This document shows, piece by piece, positions 36,975 through 55,437 of a DNA stretch of 64,000 nucleotides. The position numbers and the translations under genes were made by a program. This stretch comes from Sinohyriopsis cumingii (taxonomy: Eukaryota > Mollusca > Bivalvia > Unionida > Unionidae): assembly GCA_028554795.2 (NCBI GenBank), contig CM068824.1, forward strand, positions 161,981,130-162,045,129. The letters are read 5' to 3'. The notes under the pieces were generated by a model, which searched no databases, was not told the DNA's origin, and saw only the letters and a program-made list of their open reading frames with translations. The number at the start of each line of letters is the position of its first letter. Position 1 is the first letter of the stretch.

Positions 36975-37195
36975 GGGGACATCAGATGGCTGAGTAGTCC
37001 AAGACGCTTGCCTTCACTGACAACTAACTTCTGTCCGCATGGGTTTAAGTCTCGGCTTGGCCAACGTGGGTATGTGATAAAGCTTGTCAGTAGCTTCCCG
37101 TGCGTGGGTCAGTTGTTCTTCCTGGGTTTTCTCGGATTCTGCCTCCACCAAATATGCTAACCGCCACATGCTGAAAAATGTCGATAAACCATGAA
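36975..37195 (+). mobile_element. SINE family 1, degraded copy
   Basis: Matches the SINE at 18363-18614 over nearly its full length (TGGCTGAGTAGTC head; GTCAGTAGCTTCC and TGCTGAAAAATG.CG.TAAACC tail) with many substitutions and a weaker B box (GGGTTTAAGTC). It is clearly older than the copy in the Polinton. Confidence 0.85.
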
Positions 37196-41890
<4,695 letters not shown>

Positions 41891-41894
41891 GCTT

Positions 41895-42052
41895 ACTTTA
41901 ACTCCACATAGCTTAAGTCCAGATCTGCATAATGTGCCGGCAGATCTGGTTTTATGCAGTTTCTTGGGAATAATCAGTAGAACAAACAACGCAGACCCTA
42001 ATCTGCCGGCGCATAATTAGCCGGCAGATCAGGATCTATGCTTCAACGTGTA
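41895..42052. mobile_element. palindromic foldback/MITE-like element, copy 2
   Basis: Two palindromes, CAGATCTGCATAATGTGCCGGCAGATCTG-like and CTGCCGGCGCATAATTAGCCGGCAG-like, joined by a spacer with AATCAGTAGAACAAACAAC. The same design as copy 1. The second palindrome is the best preserved in the window. Confidence 0.6.
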
Positions 42053-42065
42053 CCTGACGTATAAG

Positions 42066-42227
42066 ACAATACATACATACATGCATACATACATACATAC
42101 ATACATACATACATACACGCACACACGCACTCACGCACGCGCACACGCGCACACACACACACACACACACATACATACATACATACATACATACATACAT
42201 ACATACATACATACATACATACATACG
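42066..42227. repeat. compound (CATA)n-(CA)n-(CATA)n microsatellite
   Basis: CATA tetranucleotides on both sides of a CA/CG-rich centre. Tyr-Met-Cys-Val ORFs over it are artefacts. Confidence 0.95.
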
Positions 42228-43189
42228 GAATCATATTTTCTTTAACAACTAATTTACACATATTCTTTGCAAGTATTTTTTCATATTTCTATATGCATTC
42301 ATTTTCGTAATTATTAATTATAACTAAGTATCAAATTGTAGCCACATTATTGTAATAAGAGGGTAGATCTATTAGTACTACAATATTGACATTAGGTTGA
42401 TTTAGTATCATTACAGTATGTGGATCTAGTATAATTTCATCCAACGTTTTATAGTTACAGTATGTGGATCTAGTATAATTTCATCCAACGTTTTATAGTT
42501 ACAGTATGTGGATCTAGTATAATTTCATCCAACGTTTTGTAGTTACAGTATGTGGATCTAGTATAATTTCATCAAACGTTTTATACTGGCAGTAAGTGGG
42601 AATAACTAAACATTACATAGTGTGATATTTTGGAATGCTTGGATAAAGGATTTTCCTACAAACATTTATTCTGTAAAAGAAAATAACATTCGTCTATGTC
42701 AGGGAATAGACTTGCCATTACTCAATTTTCAATACTTCTGAATAATTTCTGTGATATTTACTGAAATATTCCATATTAATAAGCTTGTTTGATCAAAGGA
42801 ATCCTACATTAGGAGTAAGTCCAGCTGTAGGTGAAAATGAATTGTATGTTATAGCTGATGTTCATTTTTGGGAAGGAACCCATCTGCTTGTTTCATGCTA
42901 ATTTGTTAAATTAAATAATACGGAATGTTAAAGGCAATCTTTAAAAAAAATTAAAACGTGACATTTCTTTCTTTGTCACAGTAAGATTCGAAGATGTTGA
43001 TTGAAAATGAGGACCCCGCCCCATACTTCTTTTTCAATACAGTTCAACACGTCTGACAGAAGCGAATTTCTGGGGAACTTTTTTTTTATCATGGCATGCC
43101 CTGGATACTATTTGCATGGATCAGTTTTAATAGAATACGAAAAGAGCTTCCACGTCATCTGAAATGTTAATTTTCTCAAATGCTACTGC
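42228..43189. other. non-coding host sequence with a 44-bp tandem repeat
   Basis: Holds four copies of a 44-bp unit at about 42413-42590 (ACAGTATGTGGATCTAGTAT then AATTTCATCCAACGTTTTAT), the first three almost identical. Nothing else recognised. Confidence 0.7.
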
Positions 43190-43262
43190 AAACTGCACAG
43201 ACCTGGATCTGATGTTGCATAATGCGCCGGCAGATTAGGGTCTGTGTTCTACGTTCTGGTGA
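43190..43262. mobile_element. palindromic foldback/MITE-like element, copy 3 (half)
   Basis: One palindrome, AAACTGCACAGACC...GGTCTGTG, centred on GCATAATGCGCCGGCAGAT. The second palindrome is missing, so this is a half element. A 29-bp direct duplication (GTCCATCAGTACTGGTCATA) lies nearby at 43361-43420. Confidence 0.55.
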
Positions 43263-43864
43263 TTAATACTAATAAATGTTAAATGACAGGATGACAAGTT
43301 GGTTTTTAATTTTCAGTTAACTTCAGATATTGTGGACTCACCCAAAGATCATTTACGCAATGTCCATCAGTACTGGTCATAGCAGCTCATGTCCATCAGT
43401 ACTGGTCATAGCAGCCCATTCTGGCGGAATATTCTTAGGCTTATGTTAAACATCAAGAACATGTTGGTGAAATTATGGGTACTTTCTTTAGCATTTTAAT
43501 GTCGTTCATACATATTTATATAAACATCAGAATTATTTCCAAATGAGTAGACGAAATGAGAATTATATAGCAAGTATGTCTCTTAAATCTCATTCCATCT
43601 TTTCAAACTCTTTAGCAACGACAGTCTTCGGTCTGTTTAAAGGTAGCTTATGTGAATGATTCATGGAATCATGTTTTGCTTACGATCATTAGCATCCTGA
43701 TTTCATGTGGGAAAAAAATGTCCCATACTACTCTACACTTAATTATTTCAAAACACTTTTAATCCTCTCGACAATATTGTAAGAAATGCAAAATCAGAAT
43801 GACATAGTCTGGTATCCATTTCATCCTTTCTTTCGGGATACTTTATCTACTCGCTTATGAAACG
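43263..43864. other. non-coding host sequence
   Basis: Apart from the short duplication at 43361-43420 nothing is recognised. Confidence 0.4.
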
Positions 43865-44035
43865 AAGCCAACTGCACAATACACAGACATTACGCGCCGG
43901 CAGATCTGAGGATGTGCATTTTCTTAAAAGTAATCAGTAGAAGAAATAACTCAAAAAACAAACATAGACCCTGATATCCAGCCGCATTATGCTACAGCAG
44001 ATCAAGATCTTTCATTATTTGCAGTTTGACTCGAC
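43865..44035. mobile_element. palindromic foldback/MITE-like element, copy 4
   Basis: Both halves are present but degraded: ACTGCACAATACACAGAC...GCGCCGGCAGATCTG, the spacer with TAATCAGTAGAAGAAA, then ATAGACCCTGATATC...CAGCAGATCAAG and a TTTGCAGTTTGACTC end complementary to the left end of other copies. Confidence 0.55.
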
Positions 44036-46071
44036 AGTGCTACATATTTTTTCTTGATCAAGATGTGAAACTTCTTCCAAATTACTTTTAAGGTTAATAA
44101 TTGCTACTCTGAATAATATATCGTCATGCATGCTATATCAAATATAGTCCTTGATATTATCAAATGTTAGATGAAATGGGTGATGCACTTAATGAGAGGT
44201 TAACAGGAGGTAAAACGTGGCCATAAGGTCAATCTATTATTTCTGTAGAGCAGTCCACTACAACGATCACTGATCATGTTCACTTTGAAACGACTCATTA
44301 ATTTCCAAGGTCCAATCACTCTTTACAATGCAATACAAAATTATTGATACCGCTAGCTCACATATACTGACCCCTGTTCTAACGCGTGCGTGATAGGATG
44401 GATATAACACCTATCACAAGAAACACGTGTACTGAAGACTTAATTTGATATCGCTTTAAACGATAAATAATTACTAAAATAAGATAGGCATCGAGGGTAT
44501 ACAGCTCATTCCTGGATCGTAGATCATAAGCCTCTGGTATTGTTCATATTTCGTAGCTCTCTGTTCAACTTGGAGTCCTAATTAAATATACTTCGACATG
44601 TACTAACTTACAGACATTGTGCCCTATAACCGCAATAAGGATAGCTGTCCTTGAGAATCTTTTTCTATCTCATATTATCAGGCAAATTTAGTTTCTTAGA
44701 TGTAAGCGGAGTGCTTTTGCTTTTCGTGTTGTGATTTGTATCGAATAAATCAGTTTTATAAAAGCGTGTGTCGGGTAGTTTTTAAAATTATGTCGCGCGT
44801 ATTGGGGCACATACGACTTGAAATTGCAGGCATGATATTTTTCATCATTTCGTATCAATGTAATTAAGTTTTAACCTGACCTTATCCCATAGACATAATG
44901 CTGTCAATCTGAATCAAATTGCAGTTGCTGTCAGAAAAGAAAATTAAATCGTCTATGAATGATGTACACAATGCATTCAAAATGAGATACTAACATTTTC
45001 CACATATATTGCTTATTGTAACCTGAGTGTAATAAAGAATTTGCTACTGTCATTGTCAATTATATGTAACCATTAGTTTATCACTTCTTTACTTCGTGCA
45101 AAATAAAATCCAGACGTAGGATATTTTGGAAACGCTCGAAAGTTAATATTAGTTTAATCATTGGATTTTATGGTACATATATACTATTATCAAAGTAAAT
45201 TCGCTCTTGATTGCTAGATCACGTCGAGTTCTCAGCATCAGAAAATCAGGATCACTGCGAGAATACATCTTTGTTGCATGTCTATCAATTTTTTGATAAT
45301 TATATAAAATCACTATAAATTACCGAAAACAAACGAAATTCCATCACATTTGAACCTTTTAAAAACAAACTTCATCCTGAATAATGACCTGAATTACATG
45401 TTGACCATCCGACATACGCATGCGTATGGCAGTTAATGAATAAAGCCCGTGAAACAATACTCATTTTCAATAAGATTACTGTCCTAACACGAATTCTTAG
45501 ACGTGTGTGATCAAAAAAATACATGCATGTGATTTATTGCACATATGTCATATTAGTCATCAGAGAAGATTTCAACAGCTGAATGATTCGGCGAATTTTT
45601 TCTCTGCGGCCAGGATAACAGCTGTTGAACTGTTTCTTGGGGTGGGAATGGCACCATTCTTTTGACAGTTATTTACAAAGGAATTGGGCATTTATTGGAA
45701 CCTGAGGATACAGATTTATAACAGGGAATTTTACTTATTTCCTGTTGCTTGTTAAATGCGGCTACGGCATAATTGTTCGCACTTGTTCATTTAGAGGCGG
45801 GAAACCTCAAAGAAACAGTAGTTCCAGTCTCTTTTAAGAGGACGGTGATACGCAATCAGAAAGTGAGAGTATAATTTTCCTGCTTGAAGGAAATGTTTAA
45901 AATTATGGCTCTTTCTTGACTAAAACACTGATAGGTATATACAAAAATAGATCACATCCTTTATTAAAAGTAATCTTACAGTGGCATCTATATTCTGCAA
46001 AATGTATGACGGTGAGCGAAATGTTTTGAGGTTTTACTCGGAAAAAACCCTCTGGAATAATTCAACCCAAT
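44036..46071. other. non-coding host sequence
   Basis: AT-rich, no recognised gene. Confidence 0.4.
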
Positions 46072-46200
46072 TCATCATCATCATCGTCGTCGTCGTTGTC
46101 ATCATTGTCATCATCATCGCCGTCGTCGTCGTCATCATCATCGTCGTCATCATCATCGTCGTCATCATCATTCCCAATTCATCATCATCATCATCATTAT
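46072..46200. repeat. (TCATCG/TCA)n microsatellite
   Basis: ATC/GTC triplets in changing proportion, including blocks of CGTCGTCGT and CATCATCAT. Confidence 0.9.
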
Positions 46201-46462
46201 CTGTATTTCCTTCTTAGTATATTACAATATATGATAATTAATTATAAAAAATAACTTGATAACAATCAGAACACTTTCATAAGGTTACAAAAATAATGCC
46301 AGCGAAAGAAATAATTGTATATATACAAATAATAAGAGATGTACGCAAACTATATATCCTGACCTCATTTGTAGAAAGCCAAAATTAGGATATATAAATT
46401 AAGAAATGACTTTTTATATGCAAAAATGGAAATAAGCATATATCAGAGATGTCATGCTAGCG

Positions 46463-46784
46463 AACTGCTCCGGTGGCCTAGTGGTTAGAGCGTCCGCCTC
46501 GGATGCGGGAGGTCGTGAGTTCCCCGGACGAGTCATACCAGAGACTTAAAAAATGGTACTAACAGCTGCCTCGCTTGGCGTTCAGTATTAAGAGGTTAGT
46601 GTTAGGACTGGTTGGCCTGGTGTCAGGATAATGTGACTGGGTGGGACATCATGCTACATGTCTGCGGCATGATGCCCCAGTGCTAGACATCACTATAAAC
46701 TGCCACACTGCAGACATCGTAGCGATATGTCTGAAAAATTGTTAATGCTACGTTAAAAATAAAAATCACATCACATCACATCAC
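46463..46784 (+). mobile_element. full-length tRNA-derived SINE, family 2
   Basis: 322 bp flanked by a 12-bp target duplication, GTCATGCTAGCG (46451-46462 and 46785-46796). The head has an A box GTGGCCTAGTGGTTAGAG and a B box-like GGTCGTGAGTTCC. The body contains a hairpin-rich part, and the tail is a (CATCA)n repeat. It shares its 3' half with the fragment at 28733. It is unrelated in its body to family 1. Confidence 0.9.
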
Positions 46785-46796
46785 GTCATGCTAGCG

Positions 46797-47538
46797 TTCG
46801 TCTATGCTTTAAAGTAGAATATTATTCATAAAAACATTTTATCCATCATTAAAGTTTGCATGATCTGCGGAAGTTGCATGAAACAAAGCCCCTACTTACG
46901 GAACATGCACGTGCAGTTTCCTCCAGGGTTTGGTTTGGATAACCATTTTTAAAGCCACTTCGTATGATGTAAATGAACTGTGATAAAACCAGATGGAGAT
47001 GGCGTAGTCTGCACATGCCTGTTAGAAAACATAGCTGCACACTGCCTGACAATGTATATTGCATACCGCACAAATAACTGTCATTTACACTGGCTGGTAA
47101 CCTTTAACTGAAAAGATATTGCAGTTACAGTTCATCTTCTGTTTTTAAAGTATGCTTAGTGGAAAGTTATTATTCGGAAACAAAAACCGTTTCTGAAGTT
47201 CGACATATCAGGGACATACAACACAGATATGACGACAACAATTGAAATGACACTAAAATCAAGTCGCCACTTGTTATTGTAGACTTATGCGATACCAATC
47301 ATCTGTGTTAGTTTGTTAGAGTATGTAGTCAGAAGTGAGATAGTATCGGCTTGAGTTAGATTTCTCACAGCTATGCATCCAGACTGTGTTCCAAAAATAT
47401 AATATTCTGTTACATGAGCTATAAATCATTTATAAATATTGTAAACATCAAGGATGACAAAATGTTTCTATGTCGCACTTCTCGATCAACTGAGAACCAG
47501 CCCGACAAAGTTCAATTACAGAGACTTTGCTCTGTAAA
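46797..47538. other. non-coding host sequence
   Basis: No recognised gene. A 74-codon minus-strand frame at 46849-47073 shows no family. Confidence 0.4.
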
Positions 47539-48320
<782 letters not shown>

Positions 48321-48371
48321 ACACAATGAGTATTTCAAGTTTCTGAATGTTACTGCGATATAAAACAGAGG

Positions 48372-49080
48372 TCTTTTTTGTTGAAAGGTATGTCATTGAA
48401 TCCCCTTCAAGTACCCGAAATACATCTCTACATACCGTTATAATTTGATTATCTGAAAATAAAATGTCATTTTGTATTCCCATTGTGATATATTGTTCAT
48501 GCTTTAGGAACTGTACTTCGAAACGCATGACAATATTTTTGAATCGTCTACCCTCAGCTGTCTATGATAACGAGCTTCAGTCAAAAATCACATTGAGCTA
48601 AATCACGGTTGTATGAAAATGAAAGATATGGGAATATTTGGATCCCATGCTCCTTCAGTATACCTGTCGCGAGGATTTATGCGCCAGTGCGTTGTCATGT
48701 ACCGGTGCGCTGACGGGTGGTTCTTTAACACTTTCGATGTATAAAAATACCCAGTGACACTAGCAGAGTTAAGCAAAGGTACATGCACAACCGGACCTTT
48801 CACACAAAAAAATTCGTATGAAACTCTCATTGAAAGTCCGACAGCGTCGAGCGATTTGTGGTCTCGGTTCAATTTTTTTGCGATCGAATCTATATTGTTT
48901 TCTTCTGAGTTGGGTTCAATAACAAGTAAATTCATGTTTCATCACGTGTTACAATCGTCTTGAAATACGTCTGGTCATTGTTTTTATATTTAGTGAGTAG
49001 TTGTTTGGTGATTTCAACCCGAGTCTGGTTTTGATCAGCCGCCAAAGACATGTGGAATCCATTTTACACAAATCTGTATG
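48372..49080 (-). pseudogene. mariner-type transposase remnant
   Basis: On the minus strand, fragments in changing frames follow the order of a mariner DD34D transposase. ADQNQTRVEITKQLL and FKTIVTRDET hold the first Asp, followed by a stop. VKGPVV and VTGYFYTSKVL follow, then VHDNALAHKSS with the second Asp, LKEHGIQIFPYLSFSYNRD and AQCDF with the third, and a C-terminal LEGDSM. At least three frame changes and two stops show it is dead. The terminal repeats were not found. Confidence 0.82.
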
Positions 49081-50165
49081 AACGTTAAATAATTCTTCAG
49101 TATATTGAAAACAGCTGGCGAATTAATCCATGTGATAATAAAATTACAGTCCATTGTTTATTACACATCATAAATTGCTCCTTCACAGCAGCTACTTCTC
49201 GCATACAGACAAAAATCTGAACGTGTGTCATCTTCTGGAATCGAAACCATCATTAAAACAACCAAATCATCTCAAGCTGTAAGATATAACAGAAAATTAT
49301 GTCTAAACTTTACGCAAGTCGGCCTTGATATCAGTCAGAGTACTCAAACCGCCAGGATATTTCAGTATACTCTTTGCTCAGTAGCAAATTGTACTCCAAT
49401 ATTTTAGGTCACGGTAATTTATATACGTTACGCTATACGCAGATATATGTGGGTGTCTGAATTGCTACACGTGAAGCTGTAAATCATTTTGAAGAACAAT
49501 TTCTTTTTCTCTCGATTTGGATTCAATATATTGACAGTTCAAATAAAGAAACGTTGATAAAATGTTTAGAACTTTTAAAATAACCCGCATCAATTACGTT
49601 TTGTCATTAAAATTACAGAAATATTGATGTGGATAATAATTTCATTTTGATTTTCTCACAAATTAGTATGTGTCATATTAAATCCATGAAACATAACAGT
49701 GAAAATGTCTGTTACATGGAGAAATACTTAGTATTGTTTCATCAGTTTCCAAAAGAAAAAATACATACACACTAAATAGTGTCATGTGTGCAAATATTTG
49801 TTGAACGTGAGAAGAGTACGAGTCTGTGGCTTCTGAGTTTTTCTCGAGTCTTCAGGCAACTGTTTTCACACTGTACATGTAAAATGTGTCTTATAATTAT
49901 CACTCTATGATCAATGGTCACGTATATGATCTACATCCAATGTACCTAAACAAACATTTTTAAACACGAAACAAATCTGCACTTAAACAGCGCTAACAAT
50001 TCCGATATTTGACTGGTTGACGTCCAAAAATACCAAGCTTCATTTTAATGCATATTGACCAGATTGGTATCACGAGTACTGTGTATATTTTCATCGGCGT
50101 GGTCTTGCATAAGAACTAGTATGGTTTTATCTATATATGAAGATCTAGATGTGATGAGTTTCATG
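49081..50165. other. non-coding host sequence
   Basis: AT-rich, no recognised gene. Confidence 0.4.
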
Positions 50166-51200
50166 TGTCGTTGAACAGTAACACGATAGCGGTGAGTTGA
50201 GTTCCATATATCCTTGAATAGTAACAAGATAGTGTTGAGTTCCATATATCCTTGAATGGTAACAAGATAGTGTTGAGTTCCATATATCTTTGAATAGTAA
50301 CAAGATAGTGTTAGTTCCACATATCCTTGAATGGTAACAAGATAAAGGTGAGTTCCATATATCCTTGAATGGTAACAAGATAGTGTTGAGTTCCATATAT
50401 CCTTGAATGGTAACAAGATAGTGTTGAGTTCCACATATCCTTGAATGGTAACAAGATAAAGGTGAGTTCCATATATCCTTGAATAGTAAGAAGATAGTGT
50501 TGAGTTCCACATATCCTTGAATGGTAACAAGATAGTGTTGAGTTCCATATATCCTTGAATGTTAACAAGATAGTGATGAGTTCCATATATCCTTGAATGG
50601 TAACAAGATAGTGTTGAGTTCCACATATCCTTGAATGGTAACAAGATAGTGTTGAGTTCCATATATCCTTGAATGGTAACAAGATAGTGTTGAGTTCCAT
50701 ATATCCTTGAATGGTAACAAGATAGTGTTGAGTTCCATATATCCTTGAATGGTAACAAGATAGTGTTGAGTTCCATATATCCTTGAATGGTAACAAGATA
50801 GTGTTGAGTTCCATATATCCTTGAATGGTAACAAGATAGTGTTGAGTTCCATATATCCTTGAATGGCAACAAGATAGTGTTGAGTTCCATATATCCTTGA
50901 ATGGCAACAAGATAGTGTTGAGTTCCATATATCCTTGAATGGTAACAAGATAGTGTTGAGTTCCATATATCCTTGAATGGTAACAATATAGAGGTGAGTT
51001 CCATATATCCTTCAATGGTAACAAGATAGAGGTGAGTTCCATTTATCACTAAATAGCAAGAAAACAGAGGTGAGTTTCATATATCCTTGACTACTAACAA
51101 GATAAATGGTTAGTTACATATATCATTGAACAGTAACAAGATTACCGCAGGTTACATGTATCGTTGAATGGTAACATTATAATGCTGAGTTACATATATA
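50166..51200. repeat. 38-bp minisatellite, about 25 copies
   Basis: Unit CCTTGAATGGTAACAAGATA then GTGTTGAGTTCCATATAT. The central copies (50580-50980) are almost identical and the edge copies diverge. The minus-strand sequence of the unit has no stop in any frame and 38 is not a multiple of three, so one ORF of 334 codons passes through all three frames of the repeat. This is an artefact and not a gene. Confidence 0.95.
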
Positions 51201-51979
51201 GGTGAACTGTAGTTTGGACGGGTTTGAATCACTGTTCTGTTTCGCAAAGATACATACCCTGATGTCTGATAAAAGTATCTTCGTTATTACTTTGCCTGTT
51301 TGTCATTATGCATGCGTGTATGCATGCATCCAAAGGCAGATTGGGAGAACCCCAATACCACCACCCACCTGCCCTAACAAATTAGCGCGAAACTACTGAA
51401 ACGTTTTCCATAAGAACGTTTTCTTTACAGTTGGATGGTTAAAATCAGGTCTCGGAAACGCTTAAATTACAGGAATTTACAGGCCTCAGCTGATGGTTAC
51501 GTTCTGTAACCCCTTACGTATACTTATTTATCCCATCACCGCCGCCGAATATTTCTGAATCGGGCAGTGGCATTCTTAAATTATGGAAGGTGAAGTGTAG
51601 GAAATCTCCTTTGAACAATAATTAATTTTGCGCAGTCTCAACAAGCATAATTCTGAGAAATAATTGTCATTGTTTTTCTTACGATGAATTAGAGTTTTAA
51701 GATATTTTTTTACAAGAAATGAACAGGAGACAGAGATTATACAACCTGACATGGATGTTTGGAAGGTTCTTGGAATCTTTTGATCGCTTCAATATAGGCT
51801 AGGACACTCCCGTCACGGAAATCAGTTTCTGGTCGCGAGTACAGAACGTTTATATTTTCCAAGAGCGGTGCTTTGTGAAAGATTATCTTATCCACATTCG
51901 CTAGCGGGGAAAAATGGGTAAAGGTTCAAATGACATAGGTACAGAAGTAACATTACAACAATCGTTCTTTTGACAATTT

Positions 51980-52022
<43 letters not shown>

Positions 52023-53171
52023 TGACTTTTCATCACACCGGAAAAGGGCATTGCGCAGGCTGGTTATTTACACAGAAAATTCAGTTTGGTTTGAAATACA
52101 AAGAGGAGGATATTGTTAGGGACCCCATGGCGACAGTGAGGTCAATAATTATACATTAATGAATGAAATTACTGCGAGTTATTTTTTTAATATATATTTT
52201 TTTACATCCTTGATGCTTTTCGGTTTTAATCATGGTAGGGAGGTAAACATTGCAAAGGATGAGGGGGCGGGTATTGGCCAAGACTAGAGTCATTGTTTAA
52301 ATGATGCAAGAGAATCAAAACCTACGTTTTCCTTGAATATAGTTAGTAACAGAGAAGCCATCTTTACGTTGCAAAGCAGACGACATTATTTTATGTGGAT
52401 ATTGTCGATTATTTTGAACAGAAGATACTTAATAGTTATGGAACTATTAAAAACACATTTATGCAAATTCTACATCGCATAGAGTTCAAAAACGATGTTC
52501 ATAGCAGTAGATAGTTGTTTCTGTTTTAATTGCCTTTATAAAAGGTATACATTTTATGCTGAAGCGCAAGGTTTCGGTGTCACAGAAATATAATGCTCAC
52601 CTCCCTGGCAGTAAATAAATGGAACATTCGGTTTAAACATGAAATATACAAATGAATCAAAGATGACCACATATGTTCGTTTCTAGCAGGAAAAAACTAG
52701 TATCTGTGTCATGACTTTGAATCTAAACACATATTGGTTTTGTGCTCTGGATTTAGATTACCATTATATTTTCTACCATATGAATATTCGTCCTGTGTCT
52801 TTGTGAAAGTGGATGCGAGATCCATTAAGAAGATTTATGATATAATGTGTGAGTTCCAGATTTACATGGTCTCATTTATATTTTTAATGCATAGTCTCTT
52901 TAAGCTGCCAAACGTTTCGACTAATTCGCCTTCATCATTGGATTACTAAACTGTTTTCATTCATGTATTCATCAACAACTGGTGAAGGCCAAGACGTCCA
53001 ATTATTGAAACATCTCTAATGTTTGCCTGTATAAAAATTCAGTGAAGAATCGAATATGTTCGAGAGTAATCAGTGTACCGAGCAGGAATCGAACCCTCGA
53101 CTCAAGTTTCGGAAACTATCACCTAACTATCATGCATCAGCCACGAAAACAACACTGCCCTGGAGACTCAA
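51201..53171. other. non-coding host sequence
   Basis: Contains a (CA)n microsatellite at about 51984-52020. No gene recognised. Confidence 0.4.
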
Positions 53172-53172
53172 G

Positions 53173-53222
<50 letters not shown>
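53172..53222. repeat. (GA)n microsatellite
   Basis: About 24 GA units with one GC interruption. Confidence 0.95.
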
Positions 53223-54435
53223 ACGTTTGTCAATTGTCCAGTCTTTGTCACTGTGACACCTTTCAATGCTTCCTACTAGTTTCATGGTTGGATCAATGTA
53301 ATGTGATTGATTTGAAAATTTAAATCTGTTCACACCAGAAAAATATGAAAAACAATTTTCAATCAACATTGTGCTTGAAAAAGTTGTTTTTAGCGGGAAA
53401 AATCTCTGTAAAGGATTTCAAATGCTAGAGAACTAAAAGAAAACTCAAAATATTTAAACCGAGTAATGAACTGGGTCTGTGCAATTGGACTCGTTTTATA
53501 AATCAGTACATACGGTAATAACAAAGTTTGTTCATAGGTGCTCTAAACGCTTAAGTCATGTAATTATACCTTTTTGACGAAGCAAACATTTCATTTTAAA
53601 TATAAATAGTTCAAAAACCTTGTTTATCATGGTTTAAGTAAACACGCTCAATCTACTGAGATTTTCTCTTTTAACAAACGACGCTCAAATAAATACTTGC
53701 ATTTGTATAAATCGTATTCATTTAAGAATGTTATTCATTGACTGGAAGCTCTTCTATTGACATATTCTATTTCGAGGAAAAAAACATGATCCTCGAAAAG
53801 AACTTATTTGAAATAAGTGACCTTTAAAGAATATTTAAAAACCATTTCAAGCATCTACATCATTTGACTGGTATCAAAAACTGACAATTAAATAGATTTT
53901 ATTACTTCTGCCATCTGTAAATTAAAGAAAGAAACGTCAGTGACTCTTGAAGATCTGCCAAACAGACAAATTAAAAGTGCTTTTCTTTTCTTCTTTCATA
54001 TAGAGAGAAAAATGGATTTTTCATCTTACACAAATAGAAAAGTTCAACAAGGCTGCTTAAGTTTGGAATTGTTCAGCTGTGTCACATACAAATGTACTTT
54101 TTCTGTGTCATTTAAGGCAGTCGACAAACATAAAAAAAGAATGCTTAAATAAAACAGAACGTAAATTTTCAGCATAGTCTATACTAATTTATACAAAGTT
54201 GCCCTTGTTCAACTGTTTGCATTAACCCTGATTAAAGAAAGGGTAATGCTTATTTCGTTGTCTTTGAGTGCATTTTGGTGAAAAGGATTAAAATACTAAA
54301 TATTTTTTAAAATAATGTTAGAGGTTGGATACTTTTTTCATACAAAGTGTAACAAAGACACGTTATCAATAACTGATGAAATTTGTACGCCGGACGTTGG
54401 AAGACTCTTAATATGAATTAAAGTTCTAAGCGTAT
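53223..54435. other. non-coding host sequence
   Basis: AT-rich; nothing recognised. Confidence 0.4.
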
Positions 54436-54436
54436 A

Positions 54437-54483
<47 letters not shown>

Positions 54484-54542
54484 GAGAGAGAGAGAGAGAA
54501 AGAGAGACAGACAGACAGACATACAGAGAAAGAGACAGAGAT
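54436..54542. repeat. compound (GT)n-(GA)n-(GACA)n microsatellite
   Basis: GT repeat, then GA repeat, then CAGACAGACAG. Confidence 0.95.
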
Positions 54543-55364
54543 AGGAGTAGGGTTGGGGAAGGAGATAAACGCCAAAAATCCATTTATTTCCGTTCGATTT
54601 AATTGATGTTTGTCCTCTCAAATCTACGAAATGCAACTTCTTGTTTATTTAAGTGGATTTAAATCGCATAATTGTAAAACATATAGTAGTTTGTATTGCT
54701 ATAATACTGAATCGACCTAGTACAAACCAGTGAAAACTGCATGATGAATTGTCAGGAGGCAAATTTTAGTCTTTCTTTTTGAGACTAGGAGCATACATGA
54801 ACAAGAGTCAATACTGAATGACGTGTACAGTCTCGTCTGGAAGTAAACATTTTCAAGGCACATTTAGACCTGGAATTAAAGTGTACAATCGGGTGTTCTC
54901 TTCTAATATTCTTATGGGTTTTGTCAAGTGCTCTAGAATCTAGCATGGCTTCGTTGCAGCCTTAGAAAATTGGCGTTATAAAATATATATACAAATTTAT
55001 ATTTTCATTCATTATGCCATTTTTCGCGTGATGTTTGTGAAGGGTGTGATTACATTAATTAAAATCAAAATGTTAAAATGTTATATATGTTGCGAACCGA
55101 ACTGGCATTTTAAAACATAACGATTTGGAGAATCAGTAAACAATAGTGCCTGACTTTATTATAATAGTGTTGGTGTTTACACTCTCTAATTTATTTTATA
55201 CACGCCATTCTATAGCCTCTTCTGTCTGAACAGTGTCCCTTATTCATGTAACTCACACGTGGATTTAAATAAAATTATAACCAACGTTTTATAATATTTT
55301 TTGGAAATAATCTGTGCCCATATCTTTACCGTCATTACTCGTTTATAAGACTAGTCCTAATCTA
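54543..55364. other. non-coding host sequence
   Basis: Nothing recognised. Confidence 0.4.
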
Positions 55365-55437
55365 AATGCAAACTGTAGAAACCCAGATCTGCCGGAGCAT
55401 AATGCTCAGCAGATCTGCATCTGTGTAGTTTGTTAGC
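55365..55437. mobile_element. palindromic foldback/MITE-like element, copy 5 (half)
   Basis: AAACTGTAGAAACCCAGATCT, GCCGGAGCATAATGCTCAGC, AGATCTGCATCTGTGTAGTTT: one palindrome of the family, close to perfect in its arms, followed by the spacer start GTTAGCAGTTAACGGTAGAAC. Confidence 0.6.

Noticed and set aside
50045..51049. 334-codon minus-strand ORF
   Set aside because: It lies wholly over the 38-bp minisatellite, which lacks stops in all minus-strand frames; the overlapping ORFs in the other two frames show the same repeat text.
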